Assembly (NCBI RefSeq): GCF_002127325.2
Contig: NC_035447.2
Coordinates: 29,757,249-29,821,248, forward strand
Direction of reading: 5' to 3'
Source of the DNA: Helianthus annuus
Taxonomy: Eukaryota; Streptophyta; Magnoliopsida; Asterales; Asteraceae
Length of the DNA: 64,000 bases
Both the position numbers and the translations under genes were made by a program. The notes under the pieces are model-generated. The model was given only the letters and a program-made list of their open reading frames with translations, did no database searches and was not told the origin of the DNA. Below, piece after piece: positions 59,603 through 64,000 of the stretch. How positions within the stretch are numbered: position 1 is the stretch's first letter; the number at the start of each line of letters is the position of its first letter.

Positions 59603-59908
59603 TGTCACACCCCCAAAATCCACACGAGGAACACCACCGCTTGGAGGCGTGACTGACCAGGATCCAGCCACCAATTATACTGAGCAATATATAATAATAA
59701 CATAAGTAATACTCACCAACCTCAAGGTTAGCAAATATCATAGTCAAAGTTCAAAAGTTCTAAGTTTAAGTAAAGGTTCAGATAAGTAGCAGAAGCATAG
59801 ACAAAATGGATTAAAACAAAGTTCTTAGTTCAAGTTTGTTAAAACCCAACACACGGGTTAGACGACCACTACACATCCCGAGCTGCAAGCTCCTGAATCA
59901 CTGGGTAC

Positions 59909-60433
59909 CTGCAAAGCATGCCGTAGGGTATCAACATAATGTTGGCGAGTCCACGAGGTGTCAAGTTTTAGTTTTCAAAAACGTAAGTTGTTTAGATAAA
60001 GCATTTATAATCACGTTGTGGGGAGCTACCCCATCTGTAAGCTCACTAAACAGTAGATACCGAAACTGTTGACGGAAAGTTGTTGTGCCCCGAGTCAATG
60101 TCTATCGTCATTGACCAAGATGCAAGGTCTACTAGTTCACGCCCGATCTCCCCCGGTCACGGTGTGAGGTTGTCAAACCTAATAGCGCTATCAACTAATA
60201 ACCCGTTCGCCCCCGGCGATTAATCGGTACTGTAAGCAGGGGCTTAAGGTGATAGAGTTTCGTTAACTTGGCTAGTTGTGATTTATAAATAATATCCAAA
60301 CGTATCTCCCCCGGAGATAGTAAATACCCATTCGGATTTCCCCCGGAAATAATAGTTCAAAAGTATTTTTCCCAAAGTTGGCAGTTTGTCCGTGTCCCTC
60401 ATTGGGACGCATGCTTTTAGTGTGTAAACTCAC
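59909..60433 (-). other. Candidate intron with shared-loop hairpins in element 5 LTR
   Basis: On the minus strand CTAAG/GTGAGT begins at 60433 and TTTGCAG/GT ends at 59909. In plus-strand notation three stems share a CCC loop: TCGCC/GGCGA (60207-60219), TATCTCC/GGAGATA (60303-60319) and ATTTCC/GGAAAT (60336-60350). On the transcript the loop is GGG. Splicing is inference. Confidence 0.45.
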
Positions 60434-60702
60434 CTTAGGTTGCTCGGCAGATTAGGTTACTTATCAAACACGCTGGTCACCACGTCCTAACATGGTTACC
60501 AGTATAGGTCAGGTTTGGGTACAGAGAGTGTCACGTACATTTAACACATAATCTAACACATAGCATGCATATAGTTACATGTAGAGTTATTGGGCCTGTT
60601 CTACTATTGGATCAGTCAACAACATCAACTAACACATAGTTCGGTTAAACAGGCAGCCCAAACAAATCACGTTGTGGCCCAATAACCAAAGTGAACAGCC
60701 CA

Positions 60703-60990
60703 GTCGAGACAAGGTGGTCTCGACTCGAGAACATGCGGTCTCGAGTCGCAACCAGGAGGTCTCGGCTTGTAATGGTTGGTCTCGAGTGGTGCAGGCATGA
60801 CTCGCAACCCCGGGGATCTCGAGTCCCATCTCGAGTTGTCACGATGTGGTCTCGAGTCGAGACCTTGATGGTCTCGAGTCCCTGAAGTCCGTTTTGAAGT
60901 TGCTGGGTCTAGGTCTCGAGTCGCAACCGTTGCGGTTTCGAGTTGTAGCTCCATGGTCTCGAGTCGCAACCGTTGGTCTCGAGTCGTTTA
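60703..60990 (-). repeat. GGTCTCGAGTCG minisatellite
   Basis: About ten imperfect copies of GGTCTCGAGTCG or its complement within 290 bp, with two more at 61778-61815. CTCGAG is palindromic. It lies downstream of the presumed start site, in transcribed LTR. Confidence 0.85.
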
Positions 60991-61826
60991 CCTGCTGATT
61001 CTGATGCATCTGCCCGAATTATACTATGCAACAGAATTTGTTTCCATGATTTTTGTGTACTAACCAATGAGGGTTCACAAACATGTTTTGTTGTCTAAAA
61101 CCCTAATCAAATGGATCAAACAACCAGATTTCAAATTTTTATAACACCTTCATATCATATTCATGTTGTTCATCCTTAGGGTTTTCATCATAAGCAAACA
61201 TGTTCATTTAAGCAAATATAGCACCTTAGTTCACATCATCATCGTCATTTCATCATTTAATCACACGGTTCACCTTACACACATTCAAGAATCACATACA
61301 CAAAGTATCAAAACCATCTTAATCAAAACAACAATAGATCAACATACACTTCACTCAAACAACAACCACAATATCGACTATATAAGGACATATTTAGAAT
61401 GCATATAACTTATCAAGTAAACACATATGGTATTTCCATCTCTATATTGTAAGGAACCACTAACCGGTTAGGTTTCAAGGTGTGAGAGTATGAAGTAATC
61501 GATGAATGAGCTTCCAAATAAGATCCCAAGCTTGAACCGAAAGTCCTTGTTGTCACCGGTTTGGTCCGAGAGAGAAAGGAGAGGAGAGGTGATGCTTGAT
61601 TGTTAGGGTTTTAAGGTTTTTCTAGAGAGAAGGAGTGAGGATGAAGTGAGAGCGAGAGTGTAGAGGAGAGTGTGCGTGGGTTCTAGGTATATGTATAAGG
61701 TGGTGCACCCTAAGTGGGTTTCGAGCGGGCTAAGGGAGGTTGCGGCCCAACCGGCCCAACCGTTTACTGTTTACTCGAGACCGAGAGTGGTCTCGAGTCG
61801 GGTTCGTGGTCTCGGTTCACTATTAT

Positions 61827-61829
<3 letters not shown>

Positions 61830-61904
<75 letters not shown>

Positions 61905-62735
61905 AGGGGCTCATGCGAGAACCACCTTTATTGTGAGAACCTTGAGAACCAATGTGAACACAACCTAAAATAGCTAAAAAACCTAAAAAAAACCTAAAAA
62001 AACCTAACCCCCAACCCCCCCCCCCAAAAACCTAAACCCCCCACCCCCCCCACCCAAAAAAACCTAACCCCCCCCCCCCCAAAACCTAACCCCCCCCCAA
62101 GCTAAAAAAACCTAAAAAAAACCTAAAAAAACCTAAAAAAACCTAAAAAAAACCTAACCCCCACCCCCCCCCCCCCAAAACCTAAACCCCCCCCCCCCCA
62201 AAAAAAACCTAACCCCCCCCCCCCCCAAAAAACCTAAACCCCCCCCTCCAAGCTAAAAAAAACCTAAAAAAACCTAAAAAAAACTAAAAAAAACCTAACC
62301 CCCACCCCCCCCCCAAAAAAAACCTAAACCCCCCTCCCCCACCCCCCAAAAACCTAACCCCCCCCCCCCACCCAAGCTAAAATGCTAAAAACTAAACCCC
62401 CAAAAAACCTAAAAAAATCTAAAAAAAATCTAAAAAAATCTAAAAAAATCAAAAAAAAAATCTAAAAATTTTTTTTTGATTTTTTTAATATTTTTTAGGT
62501 TAAAATCTCTACTTTTCGAAGCAAAAAAAAAAAAAAAATTTAAAAAAAAAAAAAATTAAAAAAAAAAAAATTTTTTTTTTTTTGATTCGAAAAGTAGCGA
62601 TTTTAACCTAAAAAATATTAAAAAAATCAAAAAAAAAAATTTTATGTGATTTTTAGCTATTTTTAGGCATTTTTGGTGTGTTCACATTGGTTCTCGCGGT
62701 TCTCACAATAAGAGGTGGTTCTCGCATGATCTTCT

Positions 62736-62804
<69 letters not shown>
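61830..62804. mobile_element. (TA)n-flanked foldback element (Micron-like)
   Basis: Long (AT)n runs (about 61840-61900 and 62740-62804) flank AGGGAGGGGCTCATGCGAGAACC (61901) and its imperfect complement ending CTTCTCCCT (62739). The terminal repeats are about 65 bp. The interior (61965-62460) is an irregular AACCTAACCCCC/AACCTAAA series, followed by a nearly perfect 50-bp inverted repeat (about 62469-62520 and 62586-62639). No coding capacity. Rice Micron elements likewise sit in TA microsatellites; the match is structural, not by sequence. Confidence 0.65.
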
Positions 62805-62807
<3 letters not shown>

Positions 62808-63028
62808 CACATACTTAATACAAGGATCACATAACTCGTCAAGATAATTCACGAACTTTCATTTAATAATATAAGTACACCAAAGGCTAATACAAGAAGG
62901 TTGCTCGAGAAACCTAGAGTGTCACATTATCCCCAAGTTTTAAGAACTTTCGTCCCGAAAGTTAAGGCAGCCACTGACAAGCTAGTACGTGTGAGAGTGT
63001 TTCAACGGGGTGTCACATCATCCCCCCG

Positions 63029-63466
63029 TTAGTTTGGAATTTCGTCACGAAATTCAGTTGTAGCTTCTGTGCTGGGGGTTTCGTTAGGGAACAACTGGGG
63101 ATACTTGCACTTCATCTGGTCTTCCCGCTCCCAGGTAAACTCTGGGCCACGTCGCGAGTTCCAACGAACTCGCACGAGAGGTATCTGGCTACGTTTGAGG
63201 GTTTTGATTTCTCGATCCGTGATCTCAATCGGTTCCTCAGTGAAGTGTAGCTGTTCGTCAATAGTGAGTTCCTTGAAGGGGATTATGAGTGTTTCATCTG
63301 ACAGAAACTTCTTCAGATTAGACACGTGAAAAACATTGTGCACCGCACTCAGCTCTTCAGGTAGATTCAATCTATAAGCAACCTTACCGATCCTCTCGGT
63401 AATTTCGAATGGTCCAACATATCGCGGATTCAGCTTGCCCCGTTTACTAAAACGAACCACACCCTT
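63029..63466 (-). pseudogene. Element 5 integrase C-terminus and chromodomain-like tail
   Basis: The minus frame after the stop at 63467-63469 reads GVVRFSKRGKLNPRYVGPFEI (GPY/F motif), VHNVFHVSNLKKF and the tail RVRWNSRRGPEFTWERED, and stops at 63029 within EFRDEIPN, next to the purine-rich tract. Confidence 0.88.
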
Positions 63467-64000
63467 TCAGGGTGAGACTTTTAGTAGAACCCGGTCCCCG
63501 ACCTGGAATTCTAGCGGTTTCCTACGCTTATGAGCATAGCTTTTCTGACGGTCACGAGCTGCCGCCATGCGTTGTCTAATCTGGGCAATCTTTTCCGTTG
63601 TGTCTACCACCAGTTCTGGGCCTGTGACCTGGCTGTCACCAACTTCCGCCCAGCAAAGAGGTGATCGGCATTTACGACCGTACAATGCCTCGAAGGGTGC
63701 TGCCTGAATGCTGGTGTGGTAGCTGTTATTATAGGAGAACTCTACTAGCGGCAGATGCTTCTCCCAATTCTTGCCAAAATCGATCACACATGCTCTAAGC
63801 ATGTCTTCCAGGGTTTGGATGGTGCGTTCAGACTGCCCATCCGTTTGTGGGTGATAAGCGGTGCTCATGTCCAAACGTGAGCCAAAGGATTTGTGCATAG
63901 CTTGCCACAACTCCGAAGTAAAAAGAGCGTCTCGGTCGGAAATAATGGAGGTTGGCACCCCGTGCCTCGAAACTACTTCCTTTAAGTAAACCTCCGCCAA
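63467..64000 (-). pseudogene. Element 5 integrase core, open at window edge
   Basis: The minus frame enters from beyond 64000 and contains [51 protein letters not shown] and FEALYGRKC, with visible core acids. TGA at 63469-63467 stands where elements 1 and 2 have Trp before KGV, a G-to-A type change. The domain is incomplete only because the window ends. Confidence 0.88.

Larger units (their letters stand above)
59603..62925 (-). repeat. Element 5 3' LTR (contains a foldback insert)
   Basis: The minus-strand LTR starts TGTGACACTCTAGG at 62925, preceded by a GGGGATAA purine run. An alternative start TGTGACACCCCG is at 63017. Which is the true LTR edge cannot be decided without the other LTR. 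It holds a CTCGAG repeat, a candidate TATA segment (61686-61700) and the candidate intron at 59909-60433. Confidence 0.75.
59603..64000 (-). mobile_element. Element 5: Ty3/gypsy, 3' part, minus strand
   Basis: The LTR end TGTCACACCCCC at 59603 is the complement of a GGGGGTGTGACA 3' end. The 5 bp before it are ATTAG, the expected left duplication. The 3' LTR, polypurine tract, integrase and tail are in the window; the rest lies beyond 64000. It inserted into element 4. Confidence 0.88.

Noticed and set aside
61670..61973. Frames reading poly Tyr-Ile, and poly-Ile at 28572-28769
   Set aside because: Translations of (TA)n and (ATT)n microsatellites.
61965..62460. Interstitial telomere array
   Set aside because: Units are irregular AACCTAA with variable C runs, not CCCTAAA repeats, and they lie inside a foldback element. 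Homopolymer assembly errors are also possible.

Overview
The window is plant nuclear DNA made almost entirely of transposable elements; I find no convincing host gene. A flowering plant is certain: Ty3/gypsy and Ty1/copia elements use initiator tRNA-Met primer sites, and hAT, Mutator and Harbinger MITEs carry correct target duplications. The gag and integrase types and the long LTRs (2.7-3.6 kb) resemble Asteraceae (daisy family) repeats as I remember them. That family assignment is inference.

Layout. 1-2634: AT-rich DNA with one Mutator-type MITE (1781-2222, 9-bp TSD). 2635-16900: a solo LTR on the minus strand (TSD TATAT), split by a complete Ty3/gypsy element of the same LTR family in the opposite orientation (element 1, 3100-14490, TSD GATAC). 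17061-28420: old debris, comprising a Harbinger-type MITE, two LTR remnants, a tRNA-like SINE head, three hAT-type MITEs and a LINE 3' end. 28421-36040: a terminal-inverted-repeat transposon split by a gag-only copia-type element (element 6, minus strand, 29103-35410, TSD ACCCC). 36326-51331: a complete Ty3/gypsy element with 3.6-kb LTRs and an extra ORF before gag (element 2, TSD ACCGG). It carries two later hAT MITEs, one in the 5' LTR and one in gag. 51332-64000: a nest in which an LTR remnant is split by element 3 (52555), which is split by element 4 (58562), which is split by element 5 (minus strand, 59603 to beyond the window). Element 5 carries a (TA)n-flanked foldback insert.

How the parts work. 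Each gypsy element encodes Gag with CCHC knuckles, an aspartic protease, reverse transcriptase, RNase H, integrase with a GPY/F motif and a chromodomain-like tail. I place them in the Tekay/Del chromovirus group by the look of the C-terminus. None is intact. Damage consists of stops mostly explicable as C-to-T or G-to-A changes, frameshifts, MITE insertion and loss of catalytic residues.

Most interesting signals. (1) Five gypsy LTR families here carry, at corresponding positions, a donor-like motif (GTGAGT or GTAAAT) and an acceptor-like motif (GACAG, GCAG or TACAG) 341-592 bp apart once a MITE is discounted. Each interval contains perfect-stem hairpins. In element 5 three hairpins share one loop and have different, complementary stems. 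(2) Element 2's two LTRs differ at both partners of one base pair in an upstream palindrome. (3) Nine LTRs or LTR fragments place a CpG-rich repeated or palindromic block upstream of a candidate TATA box. (4) Element 3 has a frame-preserving candidate intron in gag. (5) The copia-type element has no pol, and its 3' LTR has lost the TATA box present in its 5' LTR.
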